Source: RYN-230 sp963717125
GTDB lineage: Bacteria; Actinomycetota; Actinomycetes; Streptosporangiales; Streptosporangiaceae
Length of the DNA stretch: 64,000 bases
Assembly (NCBI GenBank): GCA_963717125.1
Contig: CAVQVG010000020.1
Span: forward strand, 496,001 to 560,000
Reading direction: 5' to 3'
Positions 25,629 through 33,917 of the stretch are shown here, piece by piece (positions within the stretch are counted from its first letter, which is position 1; each line of letters starts with the position of its first letter). The position numbers and the translations under genes were made by a program. The notes beneath the pieces are model-generated. The model worked only from the letters and a program-made list of their open reading frames with translations, was not told the DNA's origin and searched no databases.

Positions 25629-26479
25629 CCGCGGGCCTGCGGGCCGGCTACGAGGCGGCGGCGGGCGACTGGGCCAGCGGGCCCGGGCGGATGTACACCC
25701 GCCTGGCCGAGGCGCTGGTCGCGGCCGCGCCGGTGCCGCTGGCCGGCCGCCGCGTGCTCGACCTGGGTGCGGGCACCGGGGCGGCGGGCCGGGCCGCGCT
25801 GGCCGCCGGGGCCGGCCAGGTGGTGGCGGCCGACCTGGCCGAAGGCATGCTGCGGGCCGCGGGCCCGGGGCTGCACCCGGTGCTGGCCGACGCGATGGCG
25901 CTGCCGTTCCGCGCGGGCAGCTTCGATCTGGTGCTGGCCGCGTTCTGCCTCAACCACCTGCCGGACCCGGCCGCCGGGCTGGCCGAGGTGCGGCGGGTCG
26001 GCGGCGCGCTGGCCGCCAGCACGTTCGCGCCGGGCTGGACCCATCCGGCCAAGGACGCGGTGGACGCGGCCCTGCGCCCGCTCGGCTACCGCGAGCCGGC
26101 CTGGCACGCGTGCTGCGTCAGCCCAGCCGGGGACCGGGCGGGCGACCCTGAGCGGCTCGCCGAGCAGGCCACCGCGGCCGGCTTCGGCCAGGTACGGCTG
26201 CGCACCGTCACCGTGCCGACCGGGCTGGTCAGCCCGGCCGAACTGGCCGCCTGGCGGCTGGGCCTGGCCCAGTTCGCGCCGTTCCTGCGCGCGCTGGACG
26301 CCCCGGCCCGCGCCGCGGCCCGCCGCGCCGCCGAGCGCGCCGTCGAGCAGGCGGTCCAGCGGGCGGCCAGGCAGGCGGCCGAGCAGGCGGACGGGCAGGC
26401 GGCCGGGCAGGCGGGCGGGCACGAAGACGCCGCCGCCGGGGCGCTGACCGTATCCATGGCGCTGGTCACGGCGTGCTGA
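25583..26479 (+). CDS. Class I SAM-dependent methyltransferase with Ala/Gln-rich tail
   Basis: 298 residues from GTG 25583, overlapping the phosphotransferase by 46 bp. Motif I is VLDLGAGTGAAGRAAL, then DLAEGML and LPFRAGSFDLVLAAFCLNHLPD. The last 60 residues are a low-complexity Ala/Gln/Arg tail encoded by degenerate GCAGGCGG(C/A)C repeats. It forms an operon with the two genes before it. Substrate unknown. Confidence 0.75.
   Translation: MGGQGGRGSTPAPELTAGLRAGYEAAAGDWASGPGRMYTRLAEALVAAAPVPLAGRRVLDLGAGTGAAGRAALAAGAGQVVAADLAEGMLRAAGPGLHPVLADAMALPFRAGSFDLVLAAFCLNHLPDPAAGLAEVRRVGGALAASTFAPGWTHPAKDAVDAALRPLGYREPAWHACCVSPAGDRAGDPERLAEQATAAGFGQVRLRTVTVPTGLVSPAELAAWRLGLAQFAPFLRALDAPARAAARRAAERAVEQAVQRAARQAAEQADGQAAGQAGGHEDAAAGALTVSMALVTAC
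26338..26425 (+). repeat. Degenerate 12-bp tandem repeats in methyltransferase tail
   Basis: Repeated units near GGGCAGGCGGCC encode an (A/G)-Q-A-A pattern (RQAAEQADGQAAGQAGG). Repeat-slippage expansion of a coding tail is likely. Confidence 0.5.
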
Positions 26480-29400
26480 CCGGTAACTCCGCGGCCGCCC
26501 GCCAGCGGTCCAGCCGCTGCCCCGCGGCCAGCCGCAGGCCGTCCGCGTAATCGCCCGCCGCCCCGGCCAGCCGGGCGGCCCGCTCCGCGGCCCGGTCCAG
26601 CCAGCCCGGATGGCCGAAGTCGGCGGCCAGCTCGCCGGTCCACCACCACGCCTCGATGGACACCGCCCGGTCGAGCGCGTCCAGGTCCGCTTCGACGGCG
26701 GCGGGGTCCACCGGCAGCCGCAGCGCGTGCCGCGCCCGGTGCGCGACCAGCCGGGCCGCGCTGGTGTACCGCGGTACACCCAGCGCGGTGGCCCGGCCGT
26801 CCAGGTCGGTGGCGGCGGCCAGCGCGCCCTCCGGGTCGCCGCGCAGCAGCGCCAGCCGCCCGCTGATCAGCTGGTGCTTGAGCGCCAGCCGCCAGCCGAA
26901 CACCAGGTCGCCGTCCAGCCGCGCGCCAGCCTCCGCCAGCCTGGCCGCGGCGCCATCGAGATCACCCGCGGCCAGGCACTGCTCGGCCAGGTCCGCCAGC
27001 GCGGCGATGATCACCTCCGCCGTGCCGTCGCGCTGCGCCACCTCCAGCGCCTGCTGGTGCTGGTCGAGAGCTTCCTGCCAGGCGCCCAGGTTGCGCAGCA
27101 CCCAGCCGGTGAAGTTGACCGCGCGCCCGGCGAACCGCGGCACCTGGCGCCGCTCCACCTCGGCCGTGTACCGGCGGAACGCGGCCAGCGCCATCGCGGG
27201 CCGGCCAGCCAGCGCGTGCGCGTGGCCGGTGAACAAGAGCGCATGCAGCGTGGCCGACGTGTGCTCGGCGCCGATCTGCCCGCGGGCCGCGGGGCGGAGC
27301 AGCGTCAGCGCCTCCTCGGCCCGGCTCTGGTGCGCCCGCAGCACACCCAGCCAGGCGGCCGCCGTCACCCGGTCCGCGCCCTGGGCCAGCGACACCGCCT
27401 CACCCAGCAGCAGCTCGGCCTCGGCCAGGTCGCCGGCGGCGTGGTGGATGCGGCCCCCGGCGGCGAGGCAGCGCCCCCGGTCGGCCCGGTCCACCGCGGC
27501 CAGCGCGCCGTCCTCGGCGAACTGCGCGGCCTGCGCGAAGCGGCGGCCAAAATAGGACGCCCACGCGCCGACTTCCAGCGCCGCTGAGCCGGCCGCCCCG
27601 GCCTGCGCCACGTCGGCCAGCGCCTCCGGGTAGCGGCCGCGGCGGGTCCGCACCCGGGCCCGGGCCAGCCAGCCGTCGGGTTCGGCATGCAGCCGCAGCG
27701 CGTCGTCGAGCAGCGCCTCGGCCGCCGCGTGGTCGAACCGTTCGGCCGCCCGCGCCGCGGCGTCCCGCAGCGCCCGGGCGGCCAGTTCCAGGTCGCCGCC
27801 CAGCCGCGCGTGGTAGGCCACGGCCGCCGGATCGGCGGCGGGCCGCTGGGCCAGCACCCGGCCCGCCTGCCGGTGCAGCAGCGCCAGCCGGCCCGGCGTC
27901 GCGCTGGCCGCCAGCGCCTCACGGACCAGCTCGTGCCGGAACCGGAACGTGCCGTCCTGCTCGACCAGCAACTGCCCGGCGGCCGCCCGCTCGGCGTCGT
28001 CCAGCACCGCCACCAGCGGCCGGCCGAGCACCGCGGCCAGCAGGTTGACGTCCAGATCCTGGCCGATCACGGCGGCGGCGCGCAGCAGCGCCCCGGCCGC
28101 GCCCAGCTCGTCGCAGCGGGCCGACACCGACTCGACAAGCGACGCCGGCGGCTCCGTGCCCGCGGCCTGCTGGGCCAGCTCAGTCAGGAACAGCGGATGC
28201 CCCCGGGACCGCGCGTACAGCTCATCGACCCGGGCCGGGCCGACCAGTTCGGCCGCCGCATCCCGGCCGAGCACGTCCAGGTGCAGGTAGCCGGTGGCGG
28301 GCAACGGCTCGCCGTGACCCGGCCGGATCGCCGCCACCACCACGGCCGGGAGCCCCGCGCGCCGGGCGAACCGTACCCAGTCGCCCAGCGCCGGGCCGGC
28401 CAGGTGTGCGTCATCCACGATCGTCACCAGCGGCGCCCGCTCAGCCAGCCGGCCCAGCACCCGGACCAGGGCCGCGTACAGCACCGCGGGGCCGAGCATG
28501 CTGTCGGCCAGGGCCGGCCGCGCCGGGCTGAGCGCGGTGCTGAGCGCGGTGCTGAGCGCGGCGCCGAGCCCCGGCCCGAGCACCGGCCCGAGCACCGCCG
28601 CATCCGAGCCGAGCACGTCGGTGGTCACCTCGGGCCCGAGCCGGCGCAGCAGCGCGGCCAGCGCGGTGAGCAGCGCATCCAGCGGCATGGCCCGGTCCAG
28701 CGGCCCGCACGGCGCCATGATCAGCGTGTCCCCGGCGGCCGCGCGCCGGGCCGCCCAGGCGCGCAGCAGCGTGGTCTTGCCGATGCCCGCCTCGCCGTCC
28801 ACGACGATGACCTCGGCCGCGCCGCCGCGGCCGCGCAGCGCGGCCGCATCGAGGTAGGCCAGCTCGTCGTCCCGGCCGACCAGCCCGGCGGTCCCCGGCT
28901 GGCCGTCCGGCCCCGCCTCGCCCGGCCCCGGTCCGGGCGGGGCCAGCTCGCCGCGCAGGATCGCGGTGTACAGCGCCTGCGTCTCCGGCGACGGGTCGGT
29001 GCCCAGCTCCTCGGCCAGCCGCTGCCGGGTGCTGGCGTACACGGCCAGCGCGGCCGCCACCCGGCCGCCCAGCGCGTACGCGCGGAGCAGAACGCGCAAC
29101 GCCGCCTCGTCGTAAGGCTCCCGCTCCAGCGCCGCGGCCGCGGCATCGGCGGCGGCCATCCAGTCGCCCGCGTTCAGCAGCGCACCCGCCGCCACCTGGC
29201 GGCTGCGGCTGATCAGGCGGCCCAGCTCGGCCTGCCGGAGCATGGCCCATTCCCCGGGCAGCGACCGCGGGCCGTCCCCGCGGACCAGGGACAGCGCCAC
29301 CCGGGCCGCCGCGGCCGCGCCCAGCACGTTCCCGGCCGCCTGGCGCCGCTGCACCTCATCGGTGAGCCCGGCCAGCTCGGCCGCGTCCAGCCAGTCGCAG

Positions 29401-29669
29401 CGCAGCTGGTAGCCACCGTCGCGATGGCCGATCCGGTCCCGGCCGACCACCGACCGCAGCCGGCTCACCAGCACGGCCAGCTGGTCCTCCGGGCGGCCTG
29501 GCGGGGCATCGCCCCAGATCGCGTCCGTCAGCACGCCGGACGAGACGGCCTGCCCGCCGCCCAGCGCGAGCAACTGCAGGGCCAGCCGGGCCTTCCGGCT
29601 GCCCAGCGCGTGCGGCTGCACGCCGTCCACGCCGAAATCGCCGAGCACCCGGACAGCCAGCGACCTCAT
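26466..29669 (-). CDS. SARP/AfsR-type regulator: OmpR-like HTH + BTAD + ATPase + TPR
   Basis: 1067 residues from the ATG at MRSLAVRVLGDFG. Residues 1-95 are the winged-helix DNA-binding domain, about 98-245 the bacterial transcriptional activator domain (LGTDPSPETQALYTAILRGEL end), and from 264 (VGRDDELAYLDAA) an AAA/STAND ATPase with Walker A GEAGIGKTT at 292-300 and Walker B-like LVTIVDDAHL. A long TPR-like C-terminus follows. These proteins activate adjacent genes through direct heptamer repeats. Two such repeat pairs flank this gene, before the NTF2-like operon and between this gene and the cupin. It overlaps the convergent methyltransferase 3' end by 14 bp. Confidence 0.9.
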   Translation of the reverse strand: MRSLAVRVLGDFGVDGVQPHALGSRKARLALQLLALGGGQAVSSGVLTDAIWGDAPPGRPEDQLAVLVSRLRSVVGRDRIGHRDGGYQLRCDWLDAAELAGLTDEVQRRQAAGNVLGAAAAARVALSLVRGDGPRSLPGEWAMLRQAELGRLISRSRQVAAGALLNAGDWMAAADAAAAALEREPYDEAALRVLLRAYALGGRVAAALAVYASTRQRLAEELGTDPSPETQALYTAILRGELAPPGPGPGEAGPDGQPGTAGLVGRDDELAYLDAAALRGRGGAAEVIVVDGEAGIGKTTLLRAWAARRAAAGDTLIMAPCGPLDRAMPLDALLTALAALLRRLGPEVTTDVLGSDAAVLGPVLGPGLGAALSTALSTALSPARPALADSMLGPAVLYAALVRVLGRLAERAPLVTIVDDAHLAGPALGDWVRFARRAGLPAVVVAAIRPGHGEPLPATGYLHLDVLGRDAAAELVGPARVDELYARSRGHPLFLTELAQQAAGTEPPASLVESVSARCDELGAAGALLRAAAVIGQDLDVNLLAAVLGRPLVAVLDDAERAAAGQLLVEQDGTFRFRHELVREALAASATPGRLALLHRQAGRVLAQRPAADPAAVAYHARLGGDLELAARALRDAAARAAERFDHAAAEALLDDALRLHAEPDGWLARARVRTRRGRYPEALADVAQAGAAGSAALEVGAWASYFGRRFAQAAQFAEDGALAAVDRADRGRCLAAGGRIHHAAGDLAEAELLLGEAVSLAQGADRVTAAAWLGVLRAHQSRAEEALTLLRPAARGQIGAEHTSATLHALLFTGHAHALAGRPAMALAAFRRYTAEVERRQVPRFAGRAVNFTGWVLRNLGAWQEALDQHQQALEVAQRDGTAEVIIAALADLAEQCLAAGDLDGAAARLAEAGARLDGDLVFGWRLALKHQLISGRLALLRGDPEGALAAATDLDGRATALGVPRYTSAARLVAHRARHALRLPVDPAAVEADLDALDRAVSIEAWWWTGELAADFGHPGWLDRAAERAARLAGAAGDYADGLRLAAGQRLDRWRAAAELPVSTP
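28528..28563 (-). repeat. Three 12-bp tandem repeats within the SARP-type gene
   Basis: CTGAGCGCGGTG twice and CTGAGCGCGGCG once, encoding a repeated S-T-A-L (ALSTALSTALSPA) segment on the minus strand. A small in-frame minisatellite. Confidence 0.6.
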
Positions 29670-29711
29670 GCCGGTATCAAACTCCGGCGCGGCCCGTCGC
29701 GCCAGCTCAGC

Positions 29712-29729
29712 GCTGCAAGGTGGCTGCAA
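29712..29729. promoter_or_regulatory. Direct heptamer repeat, probable SARP/AfsR-type operator
   Basis: GCTGCAA, GGTG, GCTGCAA at 11-bp pitch, in the 114-bp gap between the SARP-type regulator and the cupin gene. It shares the core CTGCAAGGTG-(A/G)-CTGCAA with 24148-24165. It could drive the cupin gene and autoregulate the regulator. Confidence 0.7.
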
Positions 29730-29783
29730 TCCGGGCCGGCCACGCTCAGCCACAGCACCGCACCGACGATGAAGGAGAGCGAG

Positions 29784-30144
29784 ATGTCCGAACAAGCGGA
29801 GCAGGCCAGTTTCCAGGCGCCGGACGAGACGCGCAGCTTTGAACGGGGCGCCCTGGACCTGGTCCGGATCGGCGGCGCCGAGATCGGCCGGGCTCACCCT
29901 GCAGCCCGGCTGGCGCTGGTCTGAGCACGTCAAGCCGCTGGCCGGCACCGAGCTGTGCGAGGCGCCGCACTTCCAGTACCACGTGCAGGGCACGCTGCAC
30001 GTGGTGATGGCCGACGGTACCGAGTTCGACGCCCGGCCGGGGGACGTCACCGCGCTTCCCCAGGGTCACGACGCCTGGGTGACCGGGGACGAGCCGGTGG
30101 TCGTCGTGGACTGGTACGGAGCCAGCAACTACGCCCGCGGCTGA
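29784..30144 (+). pseudogene. Cupin-domain protein, single-base frameshift
   Basis: About 119 residues once repaired. The first part (MSEQAEQASFQAPDETRSFE to GGAEIGR) and the second (LTLQPGWRWSEHVKPL, the cupin barrel with HFQYHVQGTLHVVM and PQGHDAWVTGDEPVV) lie in different frames. One extra G in the run at 29890-29892 explains it. GGAG precedes the ATG. Probably a small metal- or ligand-binding cupin. Expected to be controlled by the adjacent SARP-type regulator. Confidence 0.75.
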
Positions 30145-30161
30145 GTAGCGCCAGCAAGAGC

Positions 30162-30185
30162 CCGGCCGGAATTTTCCGGCCGGGC
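30162..30185. terminator. Hairpin terminator after the cupin gene
   Basis: Perfect inverted repeat with arms CCCGGCCGGAA and TTCCGGCCGGG around TT, 17 bp after the cupin stop. Confidence 0.7.
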
Positions 30186-30265
30186 GGTCCATCTCGGGCC
30201 GTCTGGTTCGTCGTGTGGACGACCCGGCCAAACCGGCCGGGCGGATCGCACGAGGAGTGACCCCG

Positions 30266-30475
30266 ATGAGCCCGTACATGATCCACCAGATGGTCCAGGC
30301 CGAGCAGGCCATGCAGCGCGCCCGGTCCGGCGCCGGTCAGCGGCAGGCTGACGCACAGGTGGGTGAGCTGGCCGCGACCATGGCACAGTGGAGCCGTGGG
30401 CTGGCCCGGCCCGCCGCGGCCGTGCGCGCCGCGCTGCGGCACGGGGTGCGGGGAGGAGCCGTGACGGATCAGTGA
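30266..30475 (+). CDS. Small helical protein upstream of the ECF42 sigma factor
   Basis: 69 residues, Gln/Ala-rich and probably helical (MIHQMVQAEQAMQRARSG, ADAQVGELAATMAQWSRGL). GAGGAG is upstream of the ATG. The stop overlaps the GTG start of the sigma factor (GTGA), so the two are translationally coupled. No domain recognised. Confidence 0.6.
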   Translation: MSPYMIHQMVQAEQAMQRARSGAGQRQADAQVGELAATMAQWSRGLARPAAAVRAALRHGVRGGAVTDQ

Positions 30476-31737
30476 CCGACGTCAACGCGGCGATTGCCGC
30501 GGCGTTCCACGAGGAGTGGGGGCGGGTGGTGGCGACCCTGATCCGGACGACGGGCGACTGGGACCTGGCCGAGGACTGCGCCCAGGAGGCGTTCGCGCAG
30601 GCGGTGCGGAGCTGGCCGCGCGACGGGATCCCGCACCGGCCCGGCGCGTGGCTGACCACGGTGGCCCGGAACCGTGCCCTGGACCGGCTGCGCCGCAGCA
30701 GCAACGAGGCGGCCAAGCTGCAGCAGGTGGCCACGCTCCAGCCGGGCAGCGGCGGGACCGCCGGGCCGCCCCCCGGCGGGGGTGACGACGGCGACGACGG
30801 CGAGTTCCCCGACGACCGGCTGCGGCTGATCTTCACCTGCTGCCACCCCGCACTCCCGCTGGACGCCCGGGTCGCGCTGACCCTGCGCACGCTGGCCGGG
30901 CTGACCACCGCGGAGATCGCCCGGGCCTTCCTGGTCCCGGAGCCGACCATGGCCAAGCGCCTGGTCCGGGCCAAGCACAAGATCCAGAACGCGGGCATCC
31001 CGTACCAGGTGCCGCCGCCGCACCTGCTGCCACAGCGCACCACCGGCGTGCTCGCCGTGCTGTACCTGCTGTTCAACGAGGGGTACGCGGCCAGCGCCGG
31101 GGAGAACCTGATCCGGGAGAGCCTGTGCGTGGAGGCGATCCGGCTGGCCCGGGCGCTGACCCAGCTGATGCCCGGCGAGCGCGAATCCAGCAGCCTGCTC
31201 GCGCTGATGCTGCTGCAGCACTCCCGGCGGCTGGCCCGGGTGGACGCCGCCGGTGACCTGGTCACCCTGGAGGACCAGGACCGGACCCGCTGGGACCGCG
31301 CCGAGATCGGCGAGGCCCTCGGCGCGCTCCAGGCCATCCCGCCCGACGCACCGCCCGGGCCGTACCAGGTGCAGGCCGCGATCGCCAGCTGTCACGCCAC
31401 GGCCGCCCATCCGGCCGGCACCGACTGGGCCACGATCGCCCGGCTGTACGCCCTCCTGGCCGGGTTGCTCCCGTCCCCCGTGGTGCAGCTGAACCGGGCC
31501 GTGGCCGTGGCCATGGCCGAGGGGCCAGCCGCCGGGCTCACCCTGCTCGATGAGCTGGACGCCGCCGGGCTGGCCGGCTACTACCTGCTCCCCGCCACCC
31601 GGGCCGACCTGCTCCGCCGCCTGGGCCAGCGGGACGGCGCCGCGGCCAGCTACCGCGAAGCGCTGGCCCTGGCGCCGTCCGACGCCGAACGCCGGTACCT
31701 CAGCCGGCGGCTGGCGGAGGTGACCGGCTCGCGTTGA
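30472..31737 (+). CDS. ECF42-type RNA polymerase sigma factor with C-terminal TPR-like domain
   Basis: 421 residues. Region 2 (DWDLAEDCAQEAFAQAVRSWP, LTTVARNRALDRLRR), the FTCCHPAL linker, and region 4 (LTTAEIARAFLVPEPTMAKRLVRAK) are followed by the long DUF6596/TPR-like extension (LLFNEGYAAS, VQLNRAVAVAMAEGPAAGL). This architecture is that of group ECF42, whose members lack an anti-sigma factor, use the C-terminus for control, and sit beside DGPF/YCII genes. A YCII gene is 35 bp away, convergent. Confidence 0.9.
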   Translation: MTDVNAAIAAAFHEEWGRVVATLIRTTGDWDLAEDCAQEAFAQAVRSWPRDGIPHRPGAWLTTVARNRALDRLRRSSNEAAKLQQVATLQPGSGGTAGPPPGGGDDGDDGEFPDDRLRLIFTCCHPALPLDARVALTLRTLAGLTTAEIARAFLVPEPTMAKRLVRAKHKIQNAGIPYQVPPPHLLPQRTTGVLAVLYLLFNEGYAASAGENLIRESLCVEAIRLARALTQLMPGERESSSLLALMLLQHSRRLARVDAAGDLVTLEDQDRTRWDRAEIGEALGALQAIPPDAPPGPYQVQAAIASCHATAAHPAGTDWATIARLYALLAGLLPSPVVQLNRAVAVAMAEGPAAGLTLLDELDAAGLAGYYLLPATRADLLRRLGQRDGAAASYREALALAPSDAERRYLSRRLAEVTGSR

Positions 31738-31772
31738 GCCCGGTCACAGCGGCGGCCGCGGGTCGAACCGCA

Positions 31773-32126
31773 TCAGTTCTCCCCCTCATCCACCCAGAAC
31801 GGGCGCACCTCGATGGTGCCGATCCGAGCCACCGGGTGCTTGGCCGCGACCTCGATGGCCTCGTCCAGGTCGGTGCACTCCAGGATGTCGAACCCGCCGA
31901 TCTGCTCCTTGGTCTCGGCGAACGGCCCGTCGCTGATCAGCACCTCGCCGCCGCGGCTGCGCACCGTGGTGGCGTCGCTGACCGACCGCAGCGGTCCGCC
32001 GTCCAGCCGCACTCCGCGGCTCTCCATCTCGCTCACCCAGACCCCTGTCGCGCGTTCCATCTCTGCGGTTTCCGCCTGGTTGAGCTGCAGGTCCTCAGCC
32101 ACGCAGATGAGCAGCATGTACCTCAT
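31773..32126 (-). CDS. YCII/DGPF-family protein
   Basis: 117 residues from the ATG at MRYMLLICVAED with AAGGAGGAT upstream. The DGPF motif is intact (SDGPFAETKEQIGGF), with EAIEVAAKHPVA after it. DGPF proteins are the usual targets/partners of ECF42 sigma factors; biochemical role is unclear. Confidence 0.85.
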   Translation of the reverse strand: MRYMLLICVAEDLQLNQAETAEMERATGVWVSEMESRGVRLDGGPLRSVSDATTVRSRGGEVLISDGPFAETKEQIGGFDILECTDLDEAIEVAAKHPVARIGTIEVRPFWVDEGEN

Positions 32127-32189
32127 CGGATCCTCCTTCGGGATGGCCAGCACCGGACGGCTGGTCACCATCACGACGAACCGGGGACG

Positions 32190-33029
32190 TCAGGATGGAC
32201 ATCCGGCGCGGGCGGATAACCGGGTGGCCTGGCCGGCCGCCAGGAGCCCCTGGTAATCCTGCTGGCAGGCGGCGCAGCTGCCCAGATGCACCCGCACCGC
32301 GGCGAGTTCCTGGCCCGGGTCGCCGCCGCTCAGCTCGCTGCTGACGTAGCTGTCCACCTCCTGGAAGGTGACCTCGCAGCCGGCGTCGCCCGGGGTCACG
32401 GCCAGCAGGTCGGCCAGGCCGCTGGGCCAGTCCGACGGCAACGGGCTCAGCGGATCAGGGTCATGCCCGTCGGCGGCCAGCCGGTCGCCCAGCCGCCGCC
32501 GCGCCTCGAACAGTGACTTGTAGACGGCGCTCCGGGTCGAGCCGAACTCCAGGGCGAGCACGTTAACCGGCACCCCGCCGAGCAGCACGGCCCGGAAGAC
32601 CATCCGCTGTTGCTCGGTGAGGTCCTCCTCGACCCCCTGGCGCAGCGAGCCGAGGACACCGTCCGCGCTCGCGGCCGCGCCGGAGAGCCGCGCCGCCCAG
32701 TCGCCCTCATCCGGGGGTGGCGGGCCGGCGCGCCACTGCTGCTGTGCGATCTTCGCGGACACCTCCGTCATCACGAACTTGGCCGCCCAGATGGGGAACG
32801 GAGCGCCGCTGCGCTCGCCGAGGTCGGCGATGACCGCGGCCAGCGCGCCCGCCACGGCCTCCTGGGCCAGCGCGGCAGGATCGGCGGCCGCGGGCAGCAA
32901 CTCCGCCCGGCGGTCGAGTTCCGCGCGAGCGGTCTCCAGCAGCAGGTCCCGCAGCCGGGCGGCCGCCTCCCCGGCTGGCTGGCCGATCCCGCCAAGTTCG
33001 TCTGCCCATGCCCGTGCGCGTGAATCCAC
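32190..33029 (-). CDS. ECF sigma factor with C-terminal zinc-finger anti-sigma-like tail
   Basis: 279 residues from a GTG preceded by AGGAGGGGGG. Residues 20-100 resemble sigma region 2 (ALAQEAVAGALAAVIADL, FVMTEVSAKIAQQQWR), and 136-183 region 4 (LTEQQRMVFRAVLLGGVPVNVLALEFGSTRSAVYKSL). The C-terminal 60 residues (EVDSYVSSELSGG, then His248, Cys252, Cys255 in HLGSCAACQQD) look like the zinc-binding anti-sigma domain normally found in a separate protein. The sigma factor may therefore be self-inhibited and redox- or zinc-sensitive (inference). Confidence 0.75.
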   Translation of the reverse strand: MDSRARAWADELGGIGQPAGEAAARLRDLLLETARAELDRRAELLPAAADPAALAQEAVAGALAAVIADLGERSGAPFPIWAAKFVMTEVSAKIAQQQWRAGPPPPDEGDWAARLSGAAASADGVLGSLRQGVEEDLTEQQRMVFRAVLLGGVPVNVLALEFGSTRSAVYKSLFEARRRLGDRLAADGHDPDPLSPLPSDWPSGLADLLAVTPGDAGCEVTFQEVDSYVSSELSGGDPGQELAAVRVHLGSCAACQQDYQGLLAAGQATRLSARAGCPS

Positions 33030-33165
33030 GGCACCCCCCCTCCTGGGCTCAGGGGAATTAGACGATCCGGGACTTGGCCGCGATCCGTTGCGCTATCTGG
33101 TGCGTGTTGTCCGCGGTGGGGCGGCCCCGCGCCCAGACACCTCGTCTGTCGGCGTCTCCCCGACC

Positions 33166-33852
33166 CTATAACGCCGGTCCCGGCTGCTCACCGGCCGCGG
33201 CCGCTGCCGCTGCGGCTGCGGCTGCGGCTGCGGCCAGCTGCTCACCTTTGCGCTTCTGGTACTGGCCGTAGCCGACCGTCCAGGCGATCAGCACAGCCGC
33301 CACCGCGAACGGCAGCACCTTACTGGTGGCCAGCGCGGTCCCGGTCGAGGTGTTCTGCACGATGACGACCCGGGCCGCCGCCTCGGCCAGGAAGCCGATC
33401 CCCCATACCGTGGTGATGACCCGGAGCACCCGCCGGAACTCGGCGTACTGCCACAGGCCGGTGAACTCCTGGCCCTTCGGCGTGTCCGGGCCCACGAACT
33501 CCAGCTGCAGCCGGTACATCAGCGGCTTCGGCGTGGCCAGCGAGCCCAGGCAAATCAGGCCGAACACCGCGGTCGGCACCGACCCTTCGTCCAGCACCAG
33601 CCGCGCGTTGTGGCTGACCAGCCCGAACACCGTGCCTACCACGATGCCGGCCAGCACCAGAACGCCGACGGCGTCGACCCGGCGGTGCTGGATGATACCG
33701 ATGATCACCCCGGCGGCAGGGAACACGCCGCTCAGCACAAGCGCACTCACCGTGCTGAACCCGGCCGAGCGGAGCAGGCTATAGGCGACCAGCGGCCCGG
33801 CGATGTCGAACACCGCGATCATCGCGACCGACCGCAGCCTCCTGGAGTTCAC
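33166..33852 (-). CDS. VC0807-like integral membrane protein with poly-Ala tail
   Basis: 228 residues from a GTG. Six or so hydrophobic segments (AVFDIAGPLVAYSLLRSAG, GVLVLAGIVVGTVFGLVSH, AVFGLICLGSLATPKPLMY) match the VC0807/intracellular-septation-A-like family. The C-terminus ends with 14 consecutive alanines. It is divergent from a PadR regulator across a palindrome that overlaps its promoter, and is the likely target of that regulator. Confidence 0.75.
   Translation of the reverse strand: MNSRRLRSVAMIAVFDIAGPLVAYSLLRSAGFSTVSALVLSGVFPAAGVIIGIIQHRRVDAVGVLVLAGIVVGTVFGLVSHNARLVLDEGSVPTAVFGLICLGSLATPKPLMYRLQLEFVGPDTPKGQEFTGLWQYAEFRRVLRVITTVWGIGFLAEAAARVVIVQNTSTGTALATSKVLPFAVAAVLIAWTVGYGQYQKRKGEQLAAAAAAAAAAAAAAGEQPGPAL
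33193..33234 (-). repeat. GCN trinucleotide tract (14 Ala codons)
   Basis: Forty-two bases of GCC/GCG/GCT/GCA-type codons, with a run of alternating GCC GCA on the coding strand, giving a 14-alanine stretch near the C-terminus of the VC0807-like protein. Likely prone to slippage. Confidence 0.8.
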
Positions 33853-33865
33853 GGCGCCTACACTA

Positions 33866-33882
33866 TAGGTCGATTCGACCTA
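33866..33882. promoter_or_regulatory. Palindromic operator between PadR and its divergent target
   Basis: Perfect palindrome of 8-bp arms around one base: TAGGTCGA, T, TCGACCTA. On the minus strand TATAGT overlaps its edge, a likely -10 box for the membrane protein gene. Fits a PadR dimer site. Confidence 0.7.
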
Positions 33883-33917
33883 ACGAAAGGCCGGCGGAAG
33901 CCCGACGGCGGGGCCGG

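Noticed and set aside
27687..29924. 745-codon open frame on the + strand opposite the SARP-type regulator
   Set aside because: It is a GC-rich shadow: Arg/Gln/His-rich translation without domains, antisense to a clear regulator. Only its last part (from 29784) is real, as the start of the cupin gene.
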